NCBI GenBank assembly: GCA_002727195.1
Contig: PBWH01000006.1
Span: 725,151 to 789,150 of the forward strand
Source of the DNA: Gemmatimonadota bacterium
GTDB taxonomy: Bacteria; Latescibacterota; UBA2968
Length of the DNA stretch: 64,000 nt
Direction of reading: 5' to 3'
The notes beneath the pieces are model-generated. The model did not search any database, was not told the DNA's origin, and saw only the letters and a program-made list of their open reading frames with translations. The position numbers and the translations under genes were made by a program. Each line of letters begins with the position of its first letter. The stretch's first letter is position 1. This document shows, in pieces, positions 17,254 to 25,632 of this stretch.

Positions 17254-17388
17254 CTTGGCCGGACTGCCGGGGGGCGAGTTTGCCGATCGGTCCTAAATGC
17301 ACTAGTTTAATTGGGTTGCGCGTATTGGCGCCCAAGCCCTCATCTTTCTCCCTGCTTCCCAGATCCTCCCTCTTTATATTCAGGCCTT

Positions 17389-17928
17389 ATGTCAGCATCT
17401 CAGACCGCGACCAGACACGTTCACAAGGCCTGGTTTTGTGAACGCTGTGGTGGGCCTCTGGCGTGGGCAGAAGTCGAGGGGAAGGAACACCAGACCTGCG
17501 GGCACTGTGGATGGGTCGTCTACATCGATCCCAAAGTGGCCGCCGGTGTCATTCTCGCACTGAATGGAGAGATCGTCCTGCTGAAGCGGGGAATCCCTCC
17601 CTCGGTGGGCAAGTGGGTGTTCCCTGGCGGTTATGTTGACGCCGGCGAGCCGACCGAACGGGCAGCCGCCCGGGAGGCTCTGGAGGAAGTGGGGCTCGAG
17701 GTCGAGACCGAGGAACTGATCGGGGTCTATTCATACGAAGGCAACCGCGTGATCCTCGTGGTCTATTCTGGCCACGCCGTAGGAGGCACGCTCGAAGGGA
17801 ACTTCGAGGCCCTGGATGTCCGGTCCTTTCCACTGGACGAGATCCCGTGGGATGATCTTGCATTCCCGAGTACGCGGTCAGCGATCGAAGATTGGCTGAA
17901 ACGAATCGAGACGGAAACAGTCTCTTAG
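17389..17928 (+). CDS. NUDIX hydrolase with N-terminal zinc ribbon
   Basis: 179 residues from ATG 17389. A zinc ribbon with two CxxC pairs (CERC, CGHC; residues about 16-40) precedes a Nudix domain whose box is complete: GGYVDAGEPTERAAAREALEEVGL (residues about 81-104), with the REALEEVG metal-binding helix. The layout resembles NudC-like or ADP-ribose/NADH pyrophosphatases, but the protein lacks the longer N-terminal half of NudC. A nucleoside-diphosphate-linked substrate is likely; which one cannot be told. Confidence 0.88.
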   Translation: MSASQTATRHVHKAWFCERCGGPLAWAEVEGKEHQTCGHCGWVVYIDPKVAAGVILALNGEIVLLKRGIPPSVGKWVFPGGYVDAGEPTERAAAREALEEVGLEVETEELIGVYSYEGNRVILVVYSGHAVGGTLEGNFEALDVRSFPLDEIPWDDLAFPSTRSAIEDWLKRIETETVS

Positions 17929-17979
17929 GGTTGTTCGCCACAACTCTAGACCACTATTCCGAAAGGACGTAAGGTGACG

Positions 17980-18897
17980 ATGTTCAAGTCGATAGAGGAT
18001 GTCGAGACGCAATTCGCGGCGCAGGGGTATATCGCCGACCGAACACTGGCCACCACCATCTACCTGGCCATCGCGTTGGGCAAGCCGATCTTCCTGGAGG
18101 GAGAGCCCGGCGTCGGCAAGACCGAGGTCGCCAAGGTGATGGCCGCAATTCTCGGCACGGAACTCATCCGTCTCCAGTGCTATGAAGGACTGGACGCGAA
18201 CACCGCTCTTTACGAATGGAACTACCCACGCCAGATGCTTGAACTTCGGCTCGAGGAGGCGCGTGGAGAGAAGAAGGAAGACATCGGCCACAATATCTTT
18301 GGCCCCGACTTCCTGCTCGACCGTCCTCTGCTCAAGGCGATCCAGTATCAGGGAGATTCGCCGCGGGTGCTCCTGATCGACGAGGTCGACCGCTCCGACG
18401 AGGAGTTCGAAGCCTTCCTGCTCGAGGTCCTGTCTGATTTTCAGATCACGATCCCCGAGATCGGTACGGTCAAAGCGCAGCAGGTGCCGTTTGTGGTTCT
18501 GACGTCAAACCGAACCCGCGAACTGCACGACGCCCTGAAACGTCGCTGCCTCTACTTGTGGATCGACTACCCGACGTTCGAGAAGGAGATGGATATCGTT
18601 GGCTCCCGGGTGCCCGACGTCCAGGAAGAGCTGTCGAGGCAGGTGTGCGGGTTCATGCAGTTGATGCGGACTCGCGATTTTTACAAGAAGCCGGGTGTGG
18701 CGGAGACCATCGATTGGGCGCTGGCCTTGATGTCGATGGGATCGAACGAGCTGGATACCAATACGGTTGATGCGACGCTGGGTTGTATCCTCAAGTACAA
18801 AGAGGATATCGAGAAGATCCAGGAAGACGGTGTTGGCCAGGTTATCGAGAAGGCCCGGATGCTGCGTGAGCGGATGGTCAGACAGGCCAAAGCGTAA
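17980..18897 (+). CDS. MoxR-type AAA+ ATPase (CoxD-like)
   Basis: 305 residues from ATG 17980 (TAAGG 6 bases upstream); GTG 17974 is an alternative. Walker A GEPGVGKTE near residue 39, Walker B RVLLIDEVDRSDEEFEAFLLEVL near 125, sensor-1 VVLTSNRTRELHDALKRRCLYLWIDYP. MoxR ATPases act with VWA proteins as chaperones for metal enzymes; CoxD and CoxE mature Mo-Cu CO dehydrogenase. A VWA partner follows 42 bases downstream and an XdhC protein after that, so a role in activating the Pao-like enzyme at 1.6-5.3 kb is a reasonable inference. Confidence 0.9.
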   Translation: MFKSIEDVETQFAAQGYIADRTLATTIYLAIALGKPIFLEGEPGVGKTEVAKVMAAILGTELIRLQCYEGLDANTALYEWNYPRQMLELRLEEARGEKKEDIGHNIFGPDFLLDRPLLKAIQYQGDSPRVLLIDEVDRSDEEFEAFLLEVLSDFQITIPEIGTVKAQQVPFVVLTSNRTRELHDALKRRCLYLWIDYPTFEKEMDIVGSRVPDVQEELSRQVCGFMQLMRTRDFYKKPGVAETIDWALALMSMGSNELDTNTVDATLGCILKYKEDIEKIQEDGVGQVIEKARMLRERMVRQAKA

Positions 18898-18939
18898 ACA
18901 AGTCAAAATGCAAAATGACAAGAGCGGGAACCTGTTGAT

Positions 18940-20091
18940 ATGGCGATGAATCCACAAAGTGGTTCCATGCTGGATCAGATGGTCGGGTTTTCACGAGCCT
19001 TGCACCGAGCAGGTGTGGAGGTGAACTCGGGGAATCTGATCGATATGTGTCACAGCCTGGGGCACATTTCGCTCGAGAACCGGATGGACTTCTACGCGGC
19101 GGCACGGGCGACGCTGGTATCCCGCTATGACGATCTGGAGACGTTTGATGGGGTGTTCAACTCGTTCTGGGGGATGCCGCTCGAGCAGCTCGAGATGGAT
19201 GTACCACAGGAGGTCGACGACGCGGACCTGATGGACATGTTGGAGGAGGGTGGTGAGGATCCTGACAGCGCCCAGCAGGAGGACGATGCGGCCGAAGGGG
19301 AGGGTGATTCCGACGAGCCCGGCTGGAGCCCCGACGAGATGCTGATCAAGAAGGATCTCGCCGCGATGTCCGATAAGGAGATCGAACAGGCGCGTAAGGT
19401 CATCGCTGAGATCGTCAACATCATCGCTAACCGCCGGAGTCGGCGGCGGATCCCCGAGAATCGGGGACCTGAGATCGACTTCCGGAGAACGTGGCGGAAG
19501 AACGCCGCGATGGGACCGGATGGGGTCGAGCTCGCCAAGCGCCGGAAGCGAATCAAGAAGACCAAGCTGATGGTGCTGTGCGACGTCAGCGGGTCGATGG
19601 ATTGCTATTCACGGTTCCTGATCCAGTTCATCTACGCGATCAAGCGCGAGATACCTGATGTCGAGGTCGGCGTCTTTTCCACGCGGATGACGGTGATTTC
19701 ACGCCTGCTCAAGACCAAGAGTGTCGAGGAATCGCTGAGCGAAGTGGCGGATGAGGTCCACGACTGGGCGGGTGGTACCGACATCGGGAGCTGTATCCGC
19801 GACTTTAACGACGTGTTCGCCCGCGACATGCTGCGATCCAAGACGGTGATGATGATCGTCAGCGACGGGTGGGACCGGGGTGACACGGGGCTGATGCGTC
19901 AGGAGATGGAACGCCTTCGTCGCCGTGTGCATAAGCTGATGTGGCTGAACCCGTTGCTGGGCAGTCCGGGGTATCAGCCGCTCTGTCTGGGTATGAAGAC
20001 AGCGCTCCCGTATCTGGACTACTTTATGGCCGCGCACAACCTGGAGAGCCTGATCGAGCTGGCGAAAACGCTGCGGTCCGTTTGGCGATAG
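18940..20091 (+). CDS. VWA-domain protein (CoxE-like)
   Basis: 383 residues. An N-terminal helical region, a highly acidic stretch at about 85-130, and a C-terminal von Willebrand A domain: MIDAS motif LCDVSGSMD near residue 210, the threonine loop WAGGTDIGS near 280 and IVSDGWDRGDT near 305. This is the family of CoxE, the partner of MoxR/CoxD ATPases. It is presumably co-transcribed with the ATPase gene. The 42-base gap contains short AAAATG/CAAAATG repeats. Confidence 0.9.
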   Translation: MAMNPQSGSMLDQMVGFSRALHRAGVEVNSGNLIDMCHSLGHISLENRMDFYAAARATLVSRYDDLETFDGVFNSFWGMPLEQLEMDVPQEVDDADLMDMLEEGGEDPDSAQQEDDAAEGEGDSDEPGWSPDEMLIKKDLAAMSDKEIEQARKVIAEIVNIIANRRSRRRIPENRGPEIDFRRTWRKNAAMGPDGVELAKRRKRIKKTKLMVLCDVSGSMDCYSRFLIQFIYAIKREIPDVEVGVFSTRMTVISRLLKTKSVEESLSEVADEVHDWAGGTDIGSCIRDFNDVFARDMLRSKTVMMIVSDGWDRGDTGLMRQEMERLRRRVHKLMWLNPLLGSPGYQPLCLGMKTALPYLDYFMAAHNLESLIELAKTLRSVWR

Positions 20092-20230
20092 CCTTCCCCC
20101 CGCCGCCTACCCCTGAGCGGGTGCGGGGGCGAGCGAGGGCCAGGGAGAAGAACCAAAGGCGAAGGACGATCCGCTGGTTTTGGGTATTGTTCAGCGTGAG
20201 CATACTGAACTCTGAATCGAGATGTGAACG

Positions 20231-21331
20231 ATGAAGGATGTGTTCGAAGAAGCGCTGAAGCTGATGGTGGCCGGGGAGAAGGCGGCCCTCTCGACCATCG
20301 TGTCGAGCAAGGGATCCCTACCCATGAGCAAAAAGGCTAAGATGCTTGTCACGACGGACGGGCAGATCATCGGCACGGTCGGTGGGGGATGTCTCGAGGC
20401 GGACGTGTGGGACGAGGCACGTGAGGTTATGGACTCGGGCGAGTCTTCACTGCAGAAGTTCGTGCTGACGGAGGAAAACGCCGGAGACAGCGGGTTGAAT
20501 TGTGGCGGCAATGTCGAGGGGTTTACCGAGCCGCTCGTGAAGGACGACGCTGAGGATCTGTTTACTGAGATCGCTCGCATACGAGCCGAGCGCGAATCCG
20601 CTGTGCTGGCGACTCGTGTGGCGCCCGGGTCGGCGAGCGCATCGAAGCTGCTGGTCCGTGAAGACGGTACGACGATAGGGTCGCTGGGAAATCCCGAAAC
20701 CGAGGCCGCCATACACCGCACCATCAAGGAAGAAGGCAAGGTGCCCGAAGACCTGCTCGAGGTGATCGAGACAAGCGAAGACGCCCAGGGGGCACCCCAG
20801 CGGGTGTTTGTGGAGTCGATCGTACCAGAGCCGACCCTTTATCTGTTTGGCGGCGGACACGTTTCACACGCCATCGCCCGAATCGCGGCAACCGTCGGGT
20901 TCAGAATCGTGATCATCGACGACCGACCGATGTTTGCGAACAAAGAGCGTTTCCCGATGGCGGACGAGACCATGACCCTGGATCTCGAGACGGCTTTCAA
21001 TGAGCTGAAGATTGACGACCTGTCGTATATCTGCGCAGTGACTCGGGGGCACCAGCACGACAAACCGGTGGTTCGGCAGGCCGTCCAGACCGAAGCGGCA
21101 TACATCGGGATGCTCGGGAGCCGTCGGAAGGTTGCGATCATGTGGAAAGAGTTCCTGGCCGAGGGAATTACCCAGGAGCAGATCGATCGCGTTCACGCTC
21201 CGATCGGTCTCGACATTGCCGCCGACAATCCGGAGGAGATCGCGGTCAGTGTGGTGGGCGAATTGATCCATTGCCGGCGGTCTAAGGGAAAGCCGAGCCA
21301 CGCTGTGCGATCGATGTCAGCGGTCGGTTGA
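20231..21331 (+). CDS. XdhC/CoxI family molybdenum cofactor insertion protein
   Basis: 366 residues. An N-terminal XdhC/CoxI domain (AALSTIVSSKGSLPMSKKAKMLV, VGGGCLEADVWDEA; residues 1-110) and a C-terminal Rossmann domain starting near 198 (LYLFGGGHVSHAIARIAA, then VIIDDRP, AVTRGHQHDKPV, YIGMLGSRRK). Such proteins bind, sulfurate and insert the Mo cofactor into xanthine-oxidase-family enzymes; PaoD plays this part for PaoABC. It is the expected partner of the operon at 1.6-5.3 kb, although 15 kb away. It ends at a strong terminator. Confidence 0.92.
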   Translation: MKDVFEEALKLMVAGEKAALSTIVSSKGSLPMSKKAKMLVTTDGQIIGTVGGGCLEADVWDEAREVMDSGESSLQKFVLTEENAGDSGLNCGGNVEGFTEPLVKDDAEDLFTEIARIRAERESAVLATRVAPGSASASKLLVREDGTTIGSLGNPETEAAIHRTIKEEGKVPEDLLEVIETSEDAQGAPQRVFVESIVPEPTLYLFGGGHVSHAIARIAATVGFRIVIIDDRPMFANKERFPMADETMTLDLETAFNELKIDDLSYICAVTRGHQHDKPVVRQAVQTEAAYIGMLGSRRKVAIMWKEFLAEGITQEQIDRVHAPIGLDIAADNPEEIAVSVVGELIHCRRSKGKPSHAVRSMSAVG

Positions 21332-21355
21332 CCTAACATCCCAAGGCTATCATCG

Positions 21356-21384
21356 GCGGCTGGCGCGTTGCGTCAGCCGCTTTT
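21356..21384 (+). terminator. Rho-independent terminator after xdhC-like gene
   Basis: gcggctggcgc (21356-21366) pairs with gcgtcagccgc (21370-21380) over 11 bp with one G-U, loop gtt, followed by tttt. Confidence 0.9.
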
Positions 21385-21754
21385 CTGTGTCCGGTCGTCC
21401 CTGCCTCGCATTCGCCGCTGTGCGATCTTACTCCCTCCTTCGATGTCTTTCCCTGTTGCCTACCTACGGCTAGCTTCCAGGCCGGCCAGCAGGTGAAGGC
21501 ATACGCGGTACGTCAGGACCTCACCCATCTTGCGGGCGAAAGTGTAGGCCCGCAAGCTTCCCCGCTCCCACTGTGTGGGAGAGGGGAAGCTTCCCTGGCC
21601 TTCATTCCAGGGCTGTCCTGGTCAGCTTAACCGTAAGCGTTGGCGTCATCCACCGACGGATTGGGGATATCCACCGGACTTCGCTGAATTTTCCATAAAT
21701 CCATTCGGATGTTAATACTTAAAAAACAGTTTCTTATGTCTTTTTATGTCGTTT
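21385..21754. other. non-coding stretch with two hairpins
   Basis: No convincing gene. Two inverted repeats are visible: tgcgggc/gcccgca (21531-21537 with 21548-21554) and a 17-bp stem with one mismatch, aagcttcccc-ctcccac / gtgggag-ggggaagctt (21554-21592, loop tgt). They may be REP-like or transcript-end structures. The 3' part is AT-rich and leads into the sigma-54 promoter. Confidence 0.6.
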
Positions 21755-21771
21755 TGGCACCGACATTGCGA
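21755..21771 (+). promoter_or_regulatory. sigma-54 (RpoN) promoter of pspA
   Basis: tggcac (21755-21760) cgaca ttgcga (21766-21771): the GG and GC doublets are exactly 10 bp apart and match the -24/-12 consensus TGGCAC-N5-TTGCA almost perfectly. The start codon of the pspA-like gene is 44 bases further on. Sigma-54 control of pspA is known from E. coli, which supports the call. Confidence 0.85.
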
Positions 21772-21814
21772 TACTGGCCGGCGAACGTTGGTTCGACTAC
21801 AAAGGAGATCGAAA

Positions 21815-22502
21815 ATGGCCAGGAACGGGTTGTCACGTATCGGAACGATCGTAAAGGCAGAGGTCGAGGATGTGCTGAGCCGGATAGAGAACCCGAGAAA
21901 GCTCGTCAACCAGATGCTGATCGACATGGAGCGGTCCTTCGACCAAGCCGTCGGCGAGGTCAGCCGTGCGATTGCGAATGAGAAAGTGATCGAGCGTCGG
22001 CTTCGTACAGCAGAACGCGAGATCGTCGAGTTGCAGCGGGAGGCTGAGGAAGCGCTTCGGAGAGGGATGAGGAGGCTGCACGGCGCGCCCTAGATGCCAA
22101 GGTGGCGTTGGAGACGACCTGCGCAAACCTCAGGGAGTCTCACCTGGAAGCGCAATCGGCGTCAGAGCAGCTGAAGCGCCAGCTAACCGACCTGCGAACC
22201 CGACTAGAGCAGGCAAGAAGTCGACGCCATACGGTGGTCGCGAGGCGCCAGAACTATCGCGGGCAGGAGCGGTGGCGGGCCGTATCGACCGCCGACCTTT
22301 CGACGAATTCGATCGGCTGAGCAATAGTGTCGACCGCGACGAGATCGCGTCAGAGGTATACGAGGAGCTGTCGTCGATCCGGACACCCGATCATGACCTC
22401 GAAAAGCTGGAGCGAGAGCAGAAGGTTCGGGAAGAGCTCGAAAAACTCAAGCAATCCACCAACAAGGAACAGGGGTTATCGCCATTTTATCCAAGCTATT
22501 AG
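21815..22502 (+). pseudogene. PspA/IM30 family membrane-stress protein, interrupted by two frameshifts
   Basis: ATG 21815 after AAAGGAG. Three frames together give one PspA: MARNGLSRIGTIVKAEVEDV... VNQMLIDMERSFDQAVGEVSR in the first, LDAKVALETTCANLRESHLEAQ... in the second (from about 22066) and RIDRRPFDEFDRLSNSVDRDE... ELEKLKQ in the third (from about 22268). PspA forms oligomers that protect the inner membrane under stress. Both breaks are repaired by adding one G to a GGG run (near 22064 and 22260), so they may be sequencing errors rather than true decay. The intact protein would be about 229 residues, typical for the family. Confidence 0.85.
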
Positions 22503-22669
22503 GGTTCGCGCTTCTAGCCGTCGGTCTGATCGTCGGCTTCAGCACACTGGTCGCCCTGATCGGGACGGCCATCGGGATTCTGGTCTTCTTGTTGAAGATC
22601 GCCGTTCCGCTGGTGCTTGTTTATCTGGGATATCGGCTGCTGTATTCGGATCGAAGTCGATATACATAG
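22484..22669 (+). CDS. small two-segment membrane protein after pspA
   Basis: A frame ending at TAG 22667-22669 reads LSKLLGFALLAVGLIVGF, STLVALIGTAIGILVFLLKIAV and PLVLVYLGYRLLYSD, that is two or three hydrophobic segments and a short basic end, about 60 residues. It overlaps the 3' end of pspA. No ATG is present near the 5' end (an ATT at 22484 is a guess), so the start is unknown and may be displaced by another indel. It may be a PspC/PspG-like or unrelated envelope protein; I do not recognise it. Confidence 0.5.
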   Translation: MLSKLLGFALLAVGLIVGFSTLVALIGTAIGILVFLLKIAVPLVLVYLGYRLLYSDRSRYT

Positions 22670-22827
22670 GCAGGAATTGCCCGAGGAGGAAGAATCTGCA
22701 ACCGTCCGAATGGGGACGGTAGACAGTAAACGCCTGAAAAACAGCGCTTTCTGGAACCAATGGGATGTGGTCCAACGATTGCTATCCTGTAAGCCGGAAC
22801 CAATCCCGGTCTTTACAGGAGGTATGG

Positions 22828-23166
22828 ATGGACACACGCCATAATGCTGTTGGTCAGGCACTCGCCGGCCGCTTTCGCACCGATCTCAAATCTAAAACCA
22901 AGCTGCTCGCCGCGGCACAGCGGTGCCTCGATGACGAGCGCTGTTACAAGTTCTTCGACATGCTGGCTTCGATCGCGGAACTGCATGAGGACGTCCGCAC
23001 GGGTTACCTCGAGGAGATCACCTCCACGGGAGACTATGACGAGGATGAGATGGCAGCGCTTCGTCGCCTCCTCCTCGAAGGTGGCGCAGCGGCCTTTAAA
23101 CACCTCGTAGATGTGGTCCGCGATATCAGGGTTCATCAGGAAATCGACCAGATGCTCGCCGCCTGA
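22828..23166 (+). CDS. conserved-looking hypothetical protein, 112 residues
   Basis: ATG 22828 follows AGGAGG (22817-22822). The protein is helical, charged and without membrane segments: MDTRHNAVGQALAGRF ... KLLAAAQRCLDDERCYKFF ... EEITSTGDYDEDEMAALRRL ... FKHLVDVVRDIRVHQEIDQML. I do not recognise a family. It follows the psp genes in the same direction and ends at a likely terminator. Confidence 0.7.
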   Translation: MDTRHNAVGQALAGRFRTDLKSKTKLLAAAQRCLDDERCYKFFDMLASIAELHEDVRTGYLEEITSTGDYDEDEMAALRRLLLEGGAAAFKHLVDVVRDIRVHQEIDQMLAA

Positions 23167-23226
23167 GGTTTACATCTCGGTCGCATTGCCGACTAACCTT
23201 CCTCCCTAGTGAGGTAAGGGCCCCTG

Positions 23227-23267
23227 AAACGGTCTCGTCCATCCCCAGACGCGGCCGTTTTTATTTT
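23227..23267 (+). terminator. probable Rho-independent terminator
   Basis: aaacgg (23227-23232) pairs with ccgttt (23255-23260), with an inner cgtc/gacg stem across a 3x3 internal loop, followed by tttattttg. Confidence 0.65.
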
Positions 23268-23457
23268 GATAAACAGGGAATGCACGGAAAGGGCACAACC
23301 ATGGGGCTGTGCGCAGTCCTGTCGTATTACCAACTCCGGGTAAAGCGATTCGGCCTGCTGGTTTTTCTGTGTTATCCGTGGCTTTGTATGGGTTGACACA
23401 AGTCCGACCAAAGGAGCATGTTTGGACCGGAACTACCACCCACCCAGGAGGCAATAG

Positions 23458-24246
23458 ATGCTGTCTGAAGAGCAGGTTGCGGCCTTTAAGCGGGACGGAT
23501 ACGTCAACGGAGGGGCGGCGCTGGATGATGACGAAGTTGAGACGCTGCGGGCGGAGCTCGCTCGGGTGATCGAGGATGACGGGAAGGACGACGTCAAACA
23601 GCCCGTCCTATTGCGGAACCTGAGTAAGGACGAAGACCACCCCGTCTGGCAGATCGTGAACATCTGGGAGGCGAGCGAGGCCTTTGGGAAGCTGATCAGG
23701 CACGAGAAGATCGTCGAGGAAATTGCCCAGTTGACGGGTGCAGACAAACTAAAGGTCTGGCATGATCAGATACAGTATAAGCCGGCCGAGACGGGCGGGG
23801 TCAACATGTGGCACCAGGACGCGCCCCTTTGGCCGATCATCCTGCCGATGACGGAGGTCAGCGCCTGGGTCGCTCTGGATGACGTGGATGAGGGGAACGG
23901 TTGTATGAGCATGGTTCCCGGTTCTCACCAGTGGGGGAATCAGATGGGTTTCATCCGGGAGCTGGATTTCTACGAGGCGATGCCTGACAGCTTCGAGGAT
24001 AACGCTGTGGAGGTGATTCGACGTCCGGTCAGAAAGGGGGAGGTCCACTACCACCACGCCTTGACGTGGCACGGTTCACACGCGAACACGAGCAATCGAC
24101 CCAGAAGGGCCATCGCCATCCACTACATGACCCACGAGACCAAGTTCGTCGCCAGCGGTGAGCACGTGATGAAACCGTTCGTCGAAGTCGGGGATGGGGA
24201 AGTCATGCAAGGCGACCATTTCCCAGAGGTCTTCTCGAAAGCTTAA
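23458..24246 (+). CDS. phytanoyl-CoA dioxygenase family (PhyH) Fe(II)/2-oxoglutarate oxygenase
   Basis: 262 residues from ATG 23458 with AGGAGG upstream. The iron triad is His119-x-Asp121 (MWHQDAPLW) and His205 (LTWHGSHANTS), with Arg216/Arg217 (RPRRA) in place for 2-oxoglutarate binding. PhyH enzymes hydroxylate small organic substrates; in environmental bacteria they are numerous and mostly of unknown substrate. It is a single gene between terminators, convergent with the acetyltransferase. Confidence 0.93.
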   Translation: MLSEEQVAAFKRDGYVNGGAALDDDEVETLRAELARVIEDDGKDDVKQPVLLRNLSKDEDHPVWQIVNIWEASEAFGKLIRHEKIVEEIAQLTGADKLKVWHDQIQYKPAETGGVNMWHQDAPLWPIILPMTEVSAWVALDDVDEGNGCMSMVPGSHQWGNQMGFIRELDFYEAMPDSFEDNAVEVIRRPVRKGEVHYHHALTWHGSHANTSNRPRRAIAIHYMTHETKFVASGEHVMKPFVEVGDGEVMQGDHFPEVFSKA

Positions 24247-24288
24247 GAGCAGTTTCAAGATCCAAGTTTCACCTTCCTGAAAGGCGAA

Positions 24289-24325
24289 AGGCGTTCTAGG
24301 GCAAAACCCTTGGAACGCCTCTTTG
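24289..24325. terminator. bidirectional terminator between convergent genes
   Basis: aggcgttc (24289-24296) pairs with gaacgcct (24313-24320) and an inner aggg/ccct stem closes a caaaa loop; ctttgttt follows on the plus strand and a T-rich stretch on the minus strand. Confidence 0.75.
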
Positions 24326-24330
24326 TTTCC

Positions 24331-24365
24331 TTGGAACCTGAAACCTGAAACACGGAACCTGGAAC
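24331..24365. repeat. degenerate short tandem repeat (ggaacctgaaacctg type)
   Basis: Repeated units of ggaacct and gaaacct follow one another between the terminator and the acetyltransferase stop codon. Similar simple arrays recur in other gaps of this window. Confidence 0.55.
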
Positions 24366-24371
24366 TGTTTC

Positions 24372-24851
24372 CTAGATTTTCCGTTCGGAGAGGGGCATGG
24401 CGTAATGGATCTGACGGGCGACTTCCTTGAAGCCAGCGCCGGGGTAGAAGGACTGGCCGACGTCGTTCTGATCGAGGGTTTCGATCTTGGCGACCTTCAT
24501 GCCCTCTTCCTCGAAGTAGTCGAAAGCGGCCTTCATCAGTGCTTTCCCGATGCCCTTTCCCTGGTGTTCGGGTAGTACCGAGATGTTGGGTATCTGGCCG
24601 ATCAGGGCATCCCGGAACAGACGTGTCGTGATGTAGCCGATGACGGTGCCCTCTTCCTCCCAGACGAAGATTCCGTCGGCGTTGACGGCAGCGTCGTCGT
24701 CCATGTGGGCCGCCTTCCGGGCCTTCCAGCCGGTCTCGGCGAACTGGCCGAACGTCTTCTCTATGTTGTGATCGATCGATACGCCCTCGAAACAGATCAC
24801 CGTGATCTCTTTGATTCGTTCGAGATCGCCCTCTTGATACTTTCTGACCAT
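24372..24851 (-). CDS. GNAT family N-acetyltransferase
   Basis: 159 residues from ATG 24851. Acetyl-CoA binding motif A is seen as ISVLPEHQGKGIGKALMKAA (residues about 92-111), followed by the motif B region IETLDQNDVGQSFYPGAGF. Substrate unknown. It is the last gene of a minus-strand run, 26 bases after the aquaporin gene. Confidence 0.88.
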   Translation of the reverse strand: MVRKYQEGDLERIKEITVICFEGVSIDHNIEKTFGQFAETGWKARKAAHMDDDAAVNADGIFVWEEEGTVIGYITTRLFRDALIGQIPNISVLPEHQGKGIGKALMKAAFDYFEEEGMKVAKIETLDQNDVGQSFYPGAGFKEVARQIHYAMPLSERKI

Positions 24852-24877
24852 CCAACAGACTCCGATCTGTCCGACTC

Positions 24878-25576
24878 TTAGCAGCAGCCGCTGGCCGGAT
24901 CTCCGCTTGAATCATCACACCGGATGAATTGGTAGCACAACGCGCCGCATAGTGCGCCCAGGACAGGCCCAACAATGTATGCGGGCATTGTTTCGAGCTG
25001 CCCTGATATCAATGCCGGGCCGAGACTGCGAGCGGGGTTCATAGAGGCGCCGCAAATCGGCCCGGCAAACATCGCTTCGAACCAGACCGTTCCTCCGATC
25101 GCCAGCCCTGCCATCTGCCCGACCGCCCTATAGTCCGTCGCGACGGCGACGATGACCATCATCAGCATGAAGGTCAGGACAAACTCGTAAATCACCGCTG
25201 TCGAAAACTGTCCGTCCAGAGGACGGGTCACCCCATAGTTGAGAGCGCCGCCGACCATCGGTGCCAGCGTAACACGATGGATGCCGCTGGCCAGGATCGC
25301 GCCGAGGCACTGTGCGGCGATGTACGGGATGATCTCCCGGACAGGAAAGTGCCGGGTCAGTGCGAAGCCCAGCGTCACGGCGGGGTTGAAGTGCGCCCCA
25401 CTGATATGCCCTGTTGCGTAGATCATCGTCATGACGATCAGGCCAAAGACGGTTGCCACCCCGTAGTGCGTGATGGCGCCTCCTGAGATCTGATCGATCG
25501 CAACAGCTCCGCATCCACCGAAGACGATGGCGAACGCACCGATGAATTCTGCACAACATTTTCGGAAAAGGTTCAA
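24878..25576 (-). CDS. MIP/aquaporin family channel with CxxxC-free double-Cys tail
   Basis: I take TTG 25576 as start because GGGAGA lies 8 bases upstream and an upstream ATG would overlap the preceding gene; this gives 232 residues, normal for the family. Both half-helix motifs are intact: HFNPAVT (Asn64) and SMNPARS (Asn180). Six hydrophobic segments are evident. The C-terminus ends SGDPASGCC, a terminal Cys pair that could bind metal or thiol reagents. Water, glycerol, ammonia or arsenite are all possible substrates; MIP channels with arsenic roles exist, but no ars gene is near. Confidence 0.9.
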   Translation of the reverse strand: MNLFRKCCAEFIGAFAIVFGGCGAVAIDQISGGAITHYGVATVFGLIVMTMIYATGHISGAHFNPAVTLGFALTRHFPVREIIPYIAAQCLGAILASGIHRVTLAPMVGGALNYGVTRPLDGQFSTAVIYEFVLTFMLMMVIVAVATDYRAVGQMAGLAIGGTVWFEAMFAGPICGASMNPARSLGPALISGQLETMPAYIVGPVLGALCGALCYQFIRCDDSSGDPASGCC

Positions 25577-25632
25577 GGCAAGTCGTCTCCCGTATTTACG
25601 GTTACGAGGCCGGCCACAAGATAGAGCCCGGG

